A stretch of 64,000 bases of DNA. It comes from Cantharellus purpuraceus. Taxonomy: Eukaryota; Basidiomycota; Agaricomycetes; Cantharellales; Hydnaceae. Within the stretch, counting starts at the first letter, position 1. Every line of letters starts with the position of its first letter. The stretch spans positions 2,418,001 through 2,482,000 of the forward strand of contig JALBUN010000001.1 in assembly GCA_025174535.1 (NCBI GenBank), read 5' to 3'. Shown here in pieces: positions 43,225 through 55,838 of the stretch. The notes beneath the pieces are model-generated. The model was not told where the DNA came from, did no database searches, and saw only the letters and a program-made list of their open reading frames with translations. The position numbers and the translations under genes were made by a program.

Positions 43225-45075
43225 ATGGACTGGCTCTTCATCTTGCTCCCTCTCCTCTATTCGCTATGGCGTATCTATTGCAAAAGAGAACCCCTTCACC
43301 GTTCCGTCGCCGTCGTCGTCCTCGGCGACATTGGTCGAAGTCCACGCATCATGTATCACGCACAGAGCTTTGCTCTCAACAGTTACGAGACACACGTTGT
43401 TGGCTACAAAGGTAGCATTTGTCCCTCTCCCCTGCACCGAACTCACCCCTTGGTTCAGGCTCTCGTGAGATCCCGTCGTTGCTGACGCTTCCCCATGTAC
43501 GCTTCGTATATCTCTCTGCGCCACCGGCATTCCTTGCCAAGCTGCCACGGCGTCTCTTTCTCCTCCTCGCCCCCTTCAAGGTCGCATTCCAGATGTTCAC
43601 CATCATCTCGGCCCTTTTTTGCCGCATCCATCCTCCCCCAGAGTACATCCTCGTTCAGGTTAGTTTCCTGCTGCCATCTCAACCACTGTCCTAATTGCAG
43701 AATCTTAGAAAGAACCCACCAAGTATTCCTACTCTCGCGTTTGTGTGGCTGGCAGGAAAGCTCAGAGGCTCAAAAGTAATCATTGACTGGCACAATCTTG
43801 GTTACTCTATCCTTGCACTTAGGCTTGGAGACAACCACACCCTTGTCAAGCTTGCTAAAAGGTAGCCCCCTCCCCCGAATGAACGAATTAGTCACTCATG
43901 TGGCATAGGTTTGAAAAGGCGTTTGGACGCTCTGCATTTGCCCACTTGTTTGTCACGCAGGCCATGCAGGACTACCTGGTAAAAGAATGGGACTTACAGT
44001 AAATTTACGCGACTTTCTCACAAGCCATCACTGACTAGAGACGCAGAGGGCACAAAATCGTACTTCATGATCGTCCGCCGACTCACTTTCATCCTTCCTC
44101 GCCTGCCGAAGTACATGATGTATGTCACTGTTTTTCCTCCCAATCTGGTGCTCACGCGCGCGCTTTCTATAGCTTTTCCGCCGAATCACACCGTTGCTAG
44201 ATCCTCCCATACCTACCTTTTTGCCCCCATTCGACCTATCTACTTCCACCCCACTCACAACGCTCGCATTCCAGGATTTGCGTTCCAGTTCCCCCACACC
44301 TTCCATCCGTTCCTCCTTCTCCCCACTCCCCACCCTTCGTCCTGACCGTCCCGCGCTTGTCGTCTCCAGCACCAGCTGGACCGAGGATGAGGACTTTAGC
44401 ATCCTGGTCGATGCACTCTCACTTTATGAGCAGCAAGCACGTGCACAGAAGACTGAGGAGCAGGGACGTCTCCCAAAGCTGCTCGTCATTGTAACGGGTA
44501 AAGGCCCATTTTGCGGTCACTACATGCATAAGATGTATGAACTCGAAAAAACACGACACTGGGAATGGGTGCGGTGTCGTAATTTGTGGCTAGAGCCGGA
44601 AGATTACCCCCTCCTCCTTGGCTCAGCCGACATTGGCGTCTCCCTGCACACAAGTTCGTCCGCACTTGACCTGCCCATGAAGGTGGTAGATATGTTCGGG
44701 TGTGGTCTGCCAGTCCTGGCTCTCGACTTTAAATGGTGCGCTCCCTCAATGTACGGAATTCCTGGCGTTGACATGGGAAATAGCTTGGGGGAGTTGGTTC
44801 GGGACGGGGAAAACGGTCTCGTGTTCCAGACAGCTGATGAACTTGCTTCGCACCTCGCGGTATGTCACGTGTGGCCCATCTCAGTCCTCTAGCTCATGTG
44901 TTTTTTTTTTCAGTCTGTGCTCACATCCTTCCCCACATCCCCTCGCTTATCCACCCTACGAGCGTTCTTTACAAAAAAATCTGATTGGGCCTGGTGTTCG
45001 TGGAATGAGAATTGGGACCGTACATTTCGACCGATCGTCACTCATGAGGCGGCAGGGAGGAACAACGGCTTATGA
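43225..45075 (+). CDS. ALG1: ALG1, chitobiosyldiphosphodolichol beta-mannosyltransferase
   Basis: GT33 enzyme that adds the first mannose (beta-1,4) to GlcNAc2-PP-dolichol on the cytosolic face of the ER. ATG 43225 gives an N-terminal membrane anchor ([20 protein letters not shown]), then [100 protein letters not shown]. The C-terminal half has [76 protein letters not shown] and [20 protein letters not shown]. The last exon follows a T-rich acceptor near 44913 and ends AAGRNNGL. About six introns. Confidence 0.94.
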
Positions 45076-45199
45076 TAGATTGTGCAGTGGGATAGATAGT
45101 TGTATTGGTTACGGTCTCACATGGATTCTAATCTGACGGTGTAAGTGTAACATTTGCGTAATACATCTCATAGAGCAGAACGACAGTAAGCACAAGAGT

Positions 45200-46210
45200 T
45201 CAAGTGCCTGCTGTAGCGGCAAAGGTAAGTGTCTCAATACGGCCCTTGCCCTTGGCTTCCTTCTGCAAGATCTCATTAATGACTCGGAATTGACCCGGAT
45301 CAATGAGGAGTGTCTGTAGTGATATTTAATATGAAGAAAAAGTGACGCAGTGAAGACTCACTGCCACCCAGTCCTCCTCGCCTGTATCTTCGTTCTCGAC
45401 CTTCTCGGCACCCTCCAGTATACGTGTTTTAAGCCGCTCCACGTCTGTGGCAGGAACCGTGACCCGAACCCTCATCCGTGCGCGCTGAATCGGTAGTGTC
45501 GAAGCCGTCTGCAACAACTTGATGCACTCTAACACCTAGTTGTTGCCAAAATCTAAGGAATTGGCGACCGGGAATTCACTACGTGGCGCGCACCTGGCCC
45601 TTTGCGCCTTTACCCTGGCGGACGCTGAACCCGGCTTCGCTCATTGCTTTCTCGATCATGCCGACAGGGTATGGCCGCTGTGTCGCCGGGTCTACGCATT
45701 TTTCTGCTACCTGCGTGGCGATTTCACGCCATAGGGTGCCCAGTTCGTGCGCACGTTCCTTCTCGCCGACTTGCATCTCGCCCTTCTTTAAGATCTGCGC
45801 CAGAAGGGTGAATGTCAAAGGGCGCGATGGGAATGTGAGGTGCTTCACCTCTTTGACGACTGCGTGCACGTCCGAGGTGCCAAATGACTTTTGGAGGTCG
45901 TTTGCTTTGGCGACTTCACCCTTGGACACATTGGTGAAGACGTTGCTGATTTGGAGGACGTCATCTAGGTCTGTTTCTACACCGTTCCGCCACTCTTGGA
46001 CCTTGTTCTTGTAGCATGCAATCTGGAAGGAATGGCATGAGGATCAGCAGGGAGTCATTGAGCGCGCCGCATGCCTCGAAGCGTTTTCCGCCTTTTTTGA
46101 GCCGGACTATGGATACGTTGGTGAGTCTAAGATAGCGTTGAGAGCGAACATTGTGTGCGCGAACGCAATGTAGCTCACTTTATCTGATTGGAGGGCTGGT
46201 TGATTTTCAT
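45200..46210 (-). CDS. SDO1: SDO1 / SBDS ribosome maturation factor
   Basis: With EFL1, releases Tif6/eIF6 from pre-60S subunits. ATG 46210 gives MKINQPSNQIK, and after an intron TNVSIVRLKKGGKRFEIACY and KNKVQEWRNGVETDLDDVLQ. Then VFTNVSKGEVAKANDLQKSF, GTSDVHAV, ILKKGEMQVGEKERAHELGT, CVDPATQRPYPVGMIEKAMS. Next ALECIKLLQTASTLPIQRAR with MRVRVTVPA, and the last exon LIDPGQFRVINEILQKEAKG. All three SBDS domains are present. It has an extra stretch after GTSDVHAV (VKEVKHLTFPSRPLTFTLLA) as in fungal members. Stop at 45200-45202. Convergent with ALG1 and divergent from SEC4. Confidence 0.93.
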
Positions 46211-46404
46211 GGTGGCGAGACGGGCTGACGGTGAATGTGACCACGTGACGCGGTGACGACTTGCAGTGCCTAATTGCCAACACTCCACCGCAGTCATATA
46301 CCACCACCACCACCAACACCGTCCCATTGGCGAGTCAGTGCGCTCTCCAGCCCGGTCTCCCCGCCCGTGCTCACCTCGTTTCGTCTTTTTAGCGTCATTG
46401 CACT

Positions 46405-47326
<922 letters not shown>

Positions 47327-47518
47327 TTGTATGATTGAATTACCTCTTGCGCAGTCGTTGGCATGACATTACATACCTCATCCATAACTTCATTTTCTAC
47401 GCTTTACATAAAATGCAAGACATGTAAAACATATTTACACTCAATATGTGTGTTGAGCACTCAGTGGCAAGATACATGAGATACGATACATTTTGACAAG
47501 AAAGCGATACAAGCGTAA

Positions 47519-50402
47519 CTATACAGCCCAATTCCAATTGCCGCCCCACCATTGTTTTATGCGCTCGCCTCCAAATTCCTCGTACTCTGCCTTGGTCATG
47601 CCGTATCTTATCATCTCATCTCTTTCGGCATTCGCAAACGCACGCATGCCTCGCCAAGCGTCGAGCCCCACATCTGCAGCCTGCGCAATGTGAATTGGAA
47701 CGTCTGGGTCCAAGATTGGTCGCAGTGTTGCGTGCAAGCGGGGCACGAGTCCTGGAATTTGTGCAGGTGTTCCCGTTAAGAAGACATTCTATATGATAGA
47801 TCTATTAGTCTCCCTGACACATCGCTAGAAAGGTTATATATTACCCCAACGAGGCGCGCCTTTTCCCGTTCGTTGAAGGCTCTCAGCATGCTTCCCAGCA
47901 CTTCACTCAGTCCTGCGGTATCAACCCCTGCCATCGAAGGATTGAACCATGGCTCGCACACGCGCCACCGTTCGACACTCAGGTGAACTCGACACTGTCC
48001 TGCGGCATCCGCTTCGTCATACTGTGGTCGGAACGCTTCAACAAGTGCGGAGCGCTGTGTAGCAAGTGCGGAGTATGTGTCGGCAGTTGTAAAGGAAGGA
48101 TCATAATGCAAGAGCTTGGTTTCGAGAGTCTGCAAGTGAGCGAGATCATCTTCTTCGTCAGAGGATGCGGCCGTTATATTCTGCAATAGGATGTGGATGA
48201 GTGAGTGACCCCTGCATGAGGTGCGGTTAGCGCACGATTTTTCGATATACAGCCCAGTCATCATCGTTGGCGCCGAAGGTGTCCTCTAGTTAACGACGAG
48301 CTCGCAGGTTAGCGACACATGTATGAATCATAGTCGAAAGTACAAACCTCCATTGCCCTTGCGTCTCTTCTTCCCCGTTGGAGTCTCGCTGGCCAGACTC
48401 GCAATCGTTTTCATCCGAGCTTGCGCTGTGGCACTTTTTCGGTCGCTCAGTGCGGCTTTACGTCGCTTCCTGTCCTTCAGCTTGTCCATGGCCGCCTAGT
48501 ACATACTAATCAATCTTCCGCCAATGACCAAGTCATAAGCATACCTCATGTTCTGCCCTGATCTGAGCAGCCCATCCTTGCGGGTCGCGCTCTCGTTCTT
48601 CAGCTTCGCGCCGTGCCTCTTCTTCTCGTTGTGCTTTCTCCCGTTCTTTCTCACGTCGCGCCCTCATCCGTGCCTCAAACCCAGCCTTCATCAGTTTTTG
48701 TCTCCTCTTCTCCTTCAGACCTTCTTCGTCAAGCTACGTTAAACGTGGATCAGCCCAGGAACACAAGTCTGCAGGTTTCCTGTTACCTGGTCGTCTGGCA
48801 CCTCTGCTAACGGGAACGATGGTTCTTCCTAGATACAAAATGAGGATACAAGGTAGAATGGCAAAGTTCGAACACACCGTCACATCCTCACCCTCCATTT
48901 CTTTTTTTCTTGCTCGTTTGACGCTAGTGTCAAGCTTTTTGATTGTCTCATCCAAGGAACTTTCGTCGTCGAAGCCTTCACTTTCTAACCTTGACTAAGG
49001 GGCAAATAAATCTTGGGTGGTATATTTATCAACTTTGACACATACCAACCACTCGGCCTTTCGTAAAGTGCCTTTACTCTCTTTGAGTGTCGTCAGATAT
49101 GCTAGATCAGTTTCTTTCTGAAGCAACTGTGGGAGCGTTAGCTATGCTATATAGCTGTTATGACGTCAGTAGAACCTTCTCTATGCGTTGTTTGGCAGCC
49201 ATCTCTTGCAAACGACGACCCTGTTCCTTTCTGCGTTCGGCAATACGTGCAAGTTCTTCTTCCGTTTTCTCAGACTCTTGCTATGGAAGTGATTAGAAAA
49301 AACGCGCGTGGGACGGGCTCACTACATACAGGTGCAGAGAATGGGAATTGAATGGCTCGCTCGTGAGCTCGAAGTTGTAGGGGATCGCGGAGGGTGCGCA
49401 AGAGTGCAGTGTAGTCCGGAGAGAACTCGCAAACATTTTGGAAGATCCACTAGGAAGATGTTAGGACTAACATATCTCAAAAAAGCCGTGCATACCATGG
49501 AATGAGACGAAGTTATCCTTGTGGGAAACGTAGGATACTTGAGTTGAATTAACTTTAACAGATAATCATAGGACTGTGAGGTGGACCATGGGATGCTGCG
49601 TATCTCCTTCTACTATCAGCAAAACCAATAGAGTACTACTACGACGGCGCACCGTCTGGCCTGGTTCATGATGCCTCGTCCTTCAAGAACAGGAATGACT
49701 GAAGTGGAAGCCGTATTGAACGAGACGACCAGACCGTCTGTTGAGTAGAGCTGCGAAGGAGTGGGCGGCTTATTTTGGTACAAGGACATGAGAGAGTCAA
49801 CGCAGTATGTGAGGCATGGAACCGAATACAGCTCAAACATAAGTTCCGACGTCACTATTGAAACAGGTCAGTGTTTAGAGCGAGATGAACACACGAAGCT
49901 GCATACAACTGCGTGAATGAGAGGGTGTTGCAATACGCTCCGACATAAGAACAGGGTGTGTGACGGTTTCGGTGCCTATGCCAAGATTGAGAAACACATA
50001 GTCTAGCGCGTTTTCCTGACGCGATCACGTGATTAGGACAGTCTCATTGTGATTGAGCTAAACTGCACTCACCAAGGCATCGAAATTGAGAAGAACGTCG
50101 CCTTCCCATGGCGTACGCGCCTGCGCCTTTGCACCACCCTCAACCTCAACGGCAGCACCGAAAAGAAGGAGTGGTCGGTTTGTTTTGCGCTCTCTATATT
50201 TTGTGATAATGTTTGGTTGACAGCTAGGAGACTCGGATGCCGAAAAGCCCCATCTTAGCGTTGTAGCGCCGTTGTCTATAACAATTGGGGTATCTGTTCC
50301 ACGTAGAGATTCGTATGAAATAGGTGTTGTCAGCGGTGATCGAGGTGCGGGCGGCGTCCCTGGGATGGAAAGTATATTGTCTGATGATGGTGTGCTGGCC
50401 AT
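47519..50402 (-). CDS. ARP5: Actin-related protein ARP5, INO80 complex
   Basis: ARP5 with Ies6 couples the INO80 ATPase to nucleosome sliding. ATG 50402 gives MASTPSSDNILSIPGTPPAP, then the actin-fold start TDTPIVIDNGATTLRWGFSA and later FELYSVPCLTYCVDSLMSLY. The ATP-binding part is VVSFNTASTSVIPVLEG. The large charged insert typical of ARP5 is present (KAGFEARMRARREKEREKAQ, HEAAMDKLKDRKRRK). The C-terminus reads VRLHATLRP-like PRLHATLRPILDPDVPIHIA, DVGLDAWRGMRAFA, TKAEYEEFGGERIKQW, NWNWAV. About ten introns. Convergent with SEC4 (192 bp between stops) and divergent from RVS167 (190 bp between starts). Confidence 0.9.
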
Positions 50403-50592
50403 GACTTGTCTGGACAACAAATAGATCTGTGTTTTGTAGTGATACAACAGTTGCAATGTTACAGCAACATGCGAGGACTCGGAGCGGACTTCGAACTCAG
50501 AAGTAGCGCCTACTTAGCGCTGCGTCCATATTGGTGTGACTTAGGTCAATTAGATCCCATCTTCCCTGTTACCTTCTCTCTCTTTCACCAAG

Positions 50593-52291
50593 ATGAAGGG
50601 TATTGCAAAGGCTATCAAGCGGTAGGCTCTTTCTTCGCCGAGTCAAACGGGAATGGACTCATTTGCTCCACAGGACACCGCACATGGTGACCTCGAAAGT
50701 CGGCATGACCAAGAGTGCGTATGCTCCCTAGATTTTTGCTAGTGGGAACTCACGGTTCAGCGTACAGAATCAAATGATCCGGAGTTCGACGAGTACAACC
50801 GCAAGTTTACTGCCATGGAAGGGGCCATTGAGAAGCTCCTGAAAGATACCAAAGTCTACACGGAGAACGTCACAAGTGTGCACGTCTTGATGATTGCTCG
50901 GACTGTCAACCTAATGTATTTGCCTCAGAAATGCTCACTTCCGGTCAGCAATGGTCCATCCACTTTGCCAATATCTTTCATCCTATTTCTGGAGAGTTCG
51001 ACATTGCCGAGAAACATCCCGAGTCGCAGGGGACTGTCAGCAATGTCGATATCTTCCAGAATACCATGGAGGAGCTTAAAGAAGCATTGGCTCCCGAACT
51101 GGAACTCATTCAGGGAAAAATTCAAGCTCCAGCTAAGGAGCTCCAAGGCATTATGAAGCAATTGCGCAAAACCATCATCAAGCGTGACCACAAAGTCTGC
51201 ATGGCGTTTTAACACCTAGGGCTTGTTGTTAATTTAAACTTCTAGCTTACTGATTTTGATCGGTTCAATAACTCATTGACGAAGCTCAGGGACAAGAAAG
51301 AAAAGTCTCTCAGCGATGAGAAGAACCTGTTCAAAGTATGCAACACATGTGCCTTCTTTCTTCAATGCTTATGGTTTTGATATACAGCTTGAACAAGAAT
51401 ATGAAGTGGCAACGAACGAATATGAGCATTATAACAATACTTTGAAAACCGAACTCCCTCAATTCATGGTCCTTGCAACACAATTTATTGATCCTCTCTT
51501 CCACTCGTACTACTATATGCAGTTAGCCCCTTCAGTCTTTGCTCCAGTTAATGACATTCATCCTTCTTTCTACGCAGGTTGAACATTTTTTATATAATGG
51601 TTGAGAAGCTGCAAGCCTTCGCCGAAGGAAAATACGAAGTCCCACCTAATCCCGGCGACATCTCGGCACAATTTTTGGAGCATTTTAGTGACGCACAAGA
51701 GCGTGTAGAAAGTCTAGGCATCATCAAGCGAGTCCACTCGACCGGTAGGCCCCACCTCATCCGAGTGTTTAAATCACAGCCCAATCTTGCGTTTTTCAGC
51801 CAAGATGATGGCTACTCGTCCTGGTGCTCCCAGTGTTCCTGGGGCCACTCTCGGGCGAGCGAACACGTCATCTTCGGCCAGTTCTTCCCTCTCCTCTCCC
51901 TCCCGAGCACCCTCCACCTTCATAAAGAAGGCCCCCCCTCCTCCACCTACTGCACCAGCGGCACCCCCACCATACTCGGCGTCTTCCGCTAGCACGGCTG
52001 CAGCGGTCAAACGCCCTCCGCCGCCTCCCCCACCATTGAAGCCCAAGCCCAAGCCGGCTACGCAATACGTCGTGGCCCTTTATGACTTTCAAGCGCAGGC
52101 AGATGGCGATCTTGACTTTAATACCGGAGATCGGATAGAAATTGTGGAGAAGACGGCGAGTCAGGAGGATTGGTGGACGGGTAAGCTGAATGGGAGACAG
52201 GGCGTATTCCCTGGTGCGCTTCACACGCTCCCTCTTTGTTGGTGTAACTAACCGGTTGTGCAAAACAGGCAATTATGTTCAGGAAGCTTAA
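50593..52291 (+). CDS. RVS167: RVS167/Hob1-type BAR-SH3 amphiphysin
   Basis: Shapes membrane tubules in endocytosis together with Rvs161 and actin. ATG 50593 gives MKGIAKAIKRTPHM, with a Lys-rich amphipathic start, then ESNDPEFDEYNRKFTAMEGA and IEKLLKDTKVYTENVTSMLT (BAR helix 1). Next ISGEFDIAEKHPESQGTVSN, LELIQGKIQAPAKELQGIMK, DRFNNSLTKLRDKKEKSLSD, LEQEYEVATNEYEHYNNTLK and FIDPLFHSYYYMQLNIFYIM. The Pro-rich linker (KKAPPPPPTAPAAPPPYSAS) leads to one SH3: [40 protein letters not shown]. Domain order and size match Rvs167. About eight introns; stop at 52289-52291. Confidence 0.94.
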
Positions 52292-52642
52292 TGTATATTG
52301 TCTTCCTGTAATTGACGCACTACCTTGTGCACGATTTGATCACGGACATTGTTGTATTGAATCTAAGTCTTCTCAGCTCACTCTGTCCACATTACAGATT
52401 CTATGCTAGTGTGCAGCAAGAACACGAACAGCACTTTGGAAAGCAGACAGAAAGGTCTGACTAAGACAAATACCGCCCCATTACAACAGCACAGCCAGAA
52501 TGGCGGGCGAACCAGAAAAAAATAATGATGATGATGGATGACAATGAGAATAAAGGTTGAGACGGGTATTACCATCCTGTAATAAATATGTCGCAATAGC
52601 GTTAGAATGCTACGAGAAACTTTGTAAAAATTTAATTTCGCG
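52292..52642. other. Convergent spacer RVS167/DOT1, no gene seen
   Basis: About 350 bp between two stop codons. A minus-strand frame stays open through it but only as an out-of-frame extension of DOT1 exons, without motifs. Confidence 0.4.
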
Positions 52643-54835
52643 CTAGCCGCGTCGTGACCGAGTGGAGCGGGGACGCGATACTTCACCGTTTTGAAGACGT
52701 TCGTGGAAATCGGCCACCATACTACGGTCAATAGTATTGACAAAGTACACGCCTCCCCCGCATGTCCAAGAGACAGAACCACTCGTGAAAGGACGCTCTT
52801 CGACGCGCAGAATGGCTGCTGGAGACCCGATCTGACCAAGGAAGTGAGAATGCTGCTTGTACATGAAGCGTAGACACATACTGTGTGCTCGGATAACCGG
52901 AAATTGGGAGGGATAAATGAACGAAGGGAGATCACGATGGCACCTTCCTTCATGTCTAGGAAGTGATTGAGCAAGGACTGATTCACTGCGCATGAACAAA
53001 AAAAAAAAGCGGTATCATGAACACGATATCCCCTGGAGCACGATGAGAAGAGACTCGACGCACGTTTTTCGCTGAATGCCCAGTTATTGCATAGCACTAC
53101 ATCGGCGTCAATGATCCGGTCTCGGACACGATCATCATCCGTAAAGTCTCCCGTGAGGAGTTCGGCTTGGCCAGGCTCTACGCCCCACATTCGACAGCGC
53201 TTAGCAAACTGCTCGAGCTGCTCAGTAGCAATGCGGGCGGGGTGGCACATCTTCTCGATACCAGACGCCATGCAACCGGCCTGCAACGCCGCCTGAAGTA
53301 CGACGGTCCCGACCCCAGAACCCATATCAAAGAAACGGGAGGATGGAGTCAACCCCGTGTGGTGTACGATATCGGAAACAAAACTTGGGACAGTGCAAAT
53401 TAGTTGGGATTTCAAAATTAGACTTGGACGACGACCTACTCGGTCTCCAGCTCTCCATACACTTCGCTTGACCACGCCTGGTACTTCCGCAACAAGGGTA
53501 TGTTGGGCCCGACGGCACGCTGATATGTCTCATCAACAATAGTCTTCCAGATTTTCGGGGGAACTCCATTCCAGGACTGCATTACTTTGCGCATAGGATT
53601 GGGATCTGGTATAGGCCGCGGCTGAGGGTCCGCCATCTCAAAGTCTTCGCCATCTGCATCTACTCTAAAGCCGTCCTCGTCGTATTCTCCCTTTTTGATC
53701 GCACGAAGCAATTCTGAGATCTTCTGAAAAGTTGAAACAAATAATGGTCCATCGCGCTGATTGTTCGCGTAGATAAGCGTGGCCAGGAGGTCCCCTGACG
53801 GCGGTGCGGGAGACGTCAAAGGAGAATTAGAACGTGATTTTGACTTGGATGAAGGGCTGGCAGATGCAGAGCGAGAAGGGTCCGGCTTTGGAGGAGAGAA
53901 ATCTGATGGGCGGAGCAAGTCGGGAGGGGTACCGAACAGTGAGGCCTGAGATGGTGTAAGAAAAGCTGAATGACAATCCATTACTAAATTTCAAATGGAA
54001 GCAAGAGCGGGTAGCTCACTCTCGATGATAGTAAACAAGGATTTCTTGACCTCTTTGACCGGACTATAATGATCCTCATCTTTAGGGATCAACAAGGGGA
54101 ATATTTCGCGAGAATTGGTGTTGGGGTATGCTAGTTCTACGTATGGGAAATTAGTAGAATGGGGATCAAAACTCTTGTCACTGGGATCTTGTGGATTTTT
54201 GAAGTCTAAAAGAGTGTCAACGTACGCGCGACTTGACTCTGGTGACGCCGCTCACATGATTTGTAGGAATGCATGAGTTTCTTGACGACGGTTTCTGCGG
54301 AAATAAGGTCATCACCAAACGCGCCGTCGTGCCTCGTCCAACACTCGCGAGGAATGGGACCCTCGAGAGATCCAAATTCGGTAGTGGAACGTGACCTTGC
54401 GCTCGGACTGCGCGTTCTATCGGGACTGCTGACGAGCCGCGTGGGCACAGCTGACACGGCACGCTTAGCTCTGGGTGGCTTTGGAGATGCTATAGTCGAC
54501 GAGGAGGAGGATGGCTTTGTGGGTGTCTTGACGCGTTTGGCGGGTGGATGACGCGGTTCTGGATCGGATTCAACGCAGGACTTCTTGTCTAATGCCATAG
54601 ATGACTGCGAGACGAGATCAGGTGCGTGTTCTGGCACGCGTTTGCGTTTCTTCGGGGTGGGCGCCGAAGAAGGCGCACCCACGGGTGGAGGGCGCAGGGT
54701 CGTGAATGACGACGAAACACTATACTTGGGATTGGGTACGAAGACGGTGCGGGTGGTGACAACGGCAGGTGTGTGTGTGATGGGTTTATTCGTCTTTGAG
54801 GGAGGAAACCAGGCAAAGTTCTGTGACGCGAGCAT
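52643..54835 (-). CDS. DOT1: DOT1 histone H3-K79 methyltransferase
   Basis: Methylates Lys79 of histone H3 on nucleosomes, marking active chromatin and tuning checkpoints. ATG 54835 opens a long disordered, basic head (MLASQNFAWFPPS, KKRKRVPEHA, PAKRVKTPTKP), a usual nucleosome/DNA-binding extension in fungi. The catalytic domain: YQRAVGPNIPLLRKYQAWSS, EVYGELETE (substrate loop), VPSFVSDIVHHTGLTPSSRF, SAM motif FFDMGSGVGTVVLQAALQAG, GIEKMCHPARIA, DIVLC-like DADVVLCNNWAFSEKR, and LLNHFLDMKEGAIVISLRSF. The end reads TCGGGVYFVNTIDRSMVADF and RPRSTRSRRG. Motif I has Met for Leu (DMGSGVG) and the NNFAF motif reads NNWAF. About six introns. Divergent from the helicase gene. Confidence 0.93.
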
Positions 54836-55838
54836 CGCTGGGAAGAAGGAAGACGCGTTGAGTGGTGAGAAGGAAACAGAGTCGCGTTGGAGTGTTTATT
54901 GGCGTGTAAGAACCTATTGTTCTCAGCCAACGCAATGCGAGTCAAAAACAAAGCCAACGCAGAACAGCGCAGCGCTGGCCACTAGTACCGCTTTGGCCTA
55001 CCCGAATTTCACACTCCGCAGTTCCGCATCCGCATTGTCTGACCACACCTTTTGTCACTATTGACTCGACAACCACTTGTGGCTGCAGCTAGCAGTGTAT
55101 AATAATACCACTTCTCATAATGGACTTTAGTGGCACGAGCACCAGGTGCTCTCCTGCACAAACGTAATAGACTCTACCTGCCAGGTGCTGTACACGGTAC
55201 GGCCTGACCTTTGCGACGAGCTGAACGTCTGTGAATGGCAATGCATCAAACTCCAGCGCCGAGCCGCGCTAATCACGCAGTGTGACACAGTGTGAACGCG
55301 CCATCCAATTAACGCGTGTTACACTGCACATGCATAGCCCAACGCAGGAGGCTACACCCGCCAGATTCTGTACATGCTGCCCTTTGCGACGAGCTGAATG
55401 TTCTCTGCAACAAATGGAATGCAATCCGTCAAACTCCAGCGCCGAGTCGCGCTAATCACACAGCAAGGGAGCGGCTGCGACCGTCTCATATACTGTGGAA
55501 CCTGTGGAAGGGCAAGAACGGCGTAGTGGCAGGTACGCATTTGTTGCTATGTGGACCTCAGATCTAATCGTTCCACACCCCACATCTCGTACACAGATAG
55601 AACGCGCTATCCTCATTGCAATTCATGGTCTTGGTCTCAGACAGCTGCCTTTCCGAAGCGCGTTGTGAAACTTGTGACGCGTGACGCTCTTAGAACCCTC
55701 GATCTTAGACAGGGAGCTTAATCTCCTTCCTCGTGCCCTTGGATGGCTCACCTTGAAGGAGCTTAGCATATTGATAGGTCTATCTATTGCCACTTGTCCC
55801 CCCACCACAACGACTTGCCCCCACGACGCAGTCTCTGA
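54836..55838. other. 1.0-kb divergent spacer DOT1/helicase with direct repeat
   Basis: Contains the direct repeat at 55179-55463. No ORF with recognisable motifs. It should contain the promoters of both flanking genes. Confidence 0.4.
55179..55463 (+). repeat. Imperfect about 105-bp direct repeat
   Basis: Copies at 55179-55284 and 55360-55463, spaced about 180 bp. Shared blocks include CTTTGCGACGAGCTGAA, TCAAACTCCAGCGCCGAG and CGCGCTAATCAC. Between them lies a GTGTGACACAGTGTGAACGC stretch. Not related to the 5.6-6.1 kb duplication. Confidence 0.75.

Noticed and set aside
52378..53475. One 365-codon minus-strand ORF taken as a separate gene
   Set aside because: Its first part is a DOT1 exon; the rest is intron and out-of-frame sequence read through.
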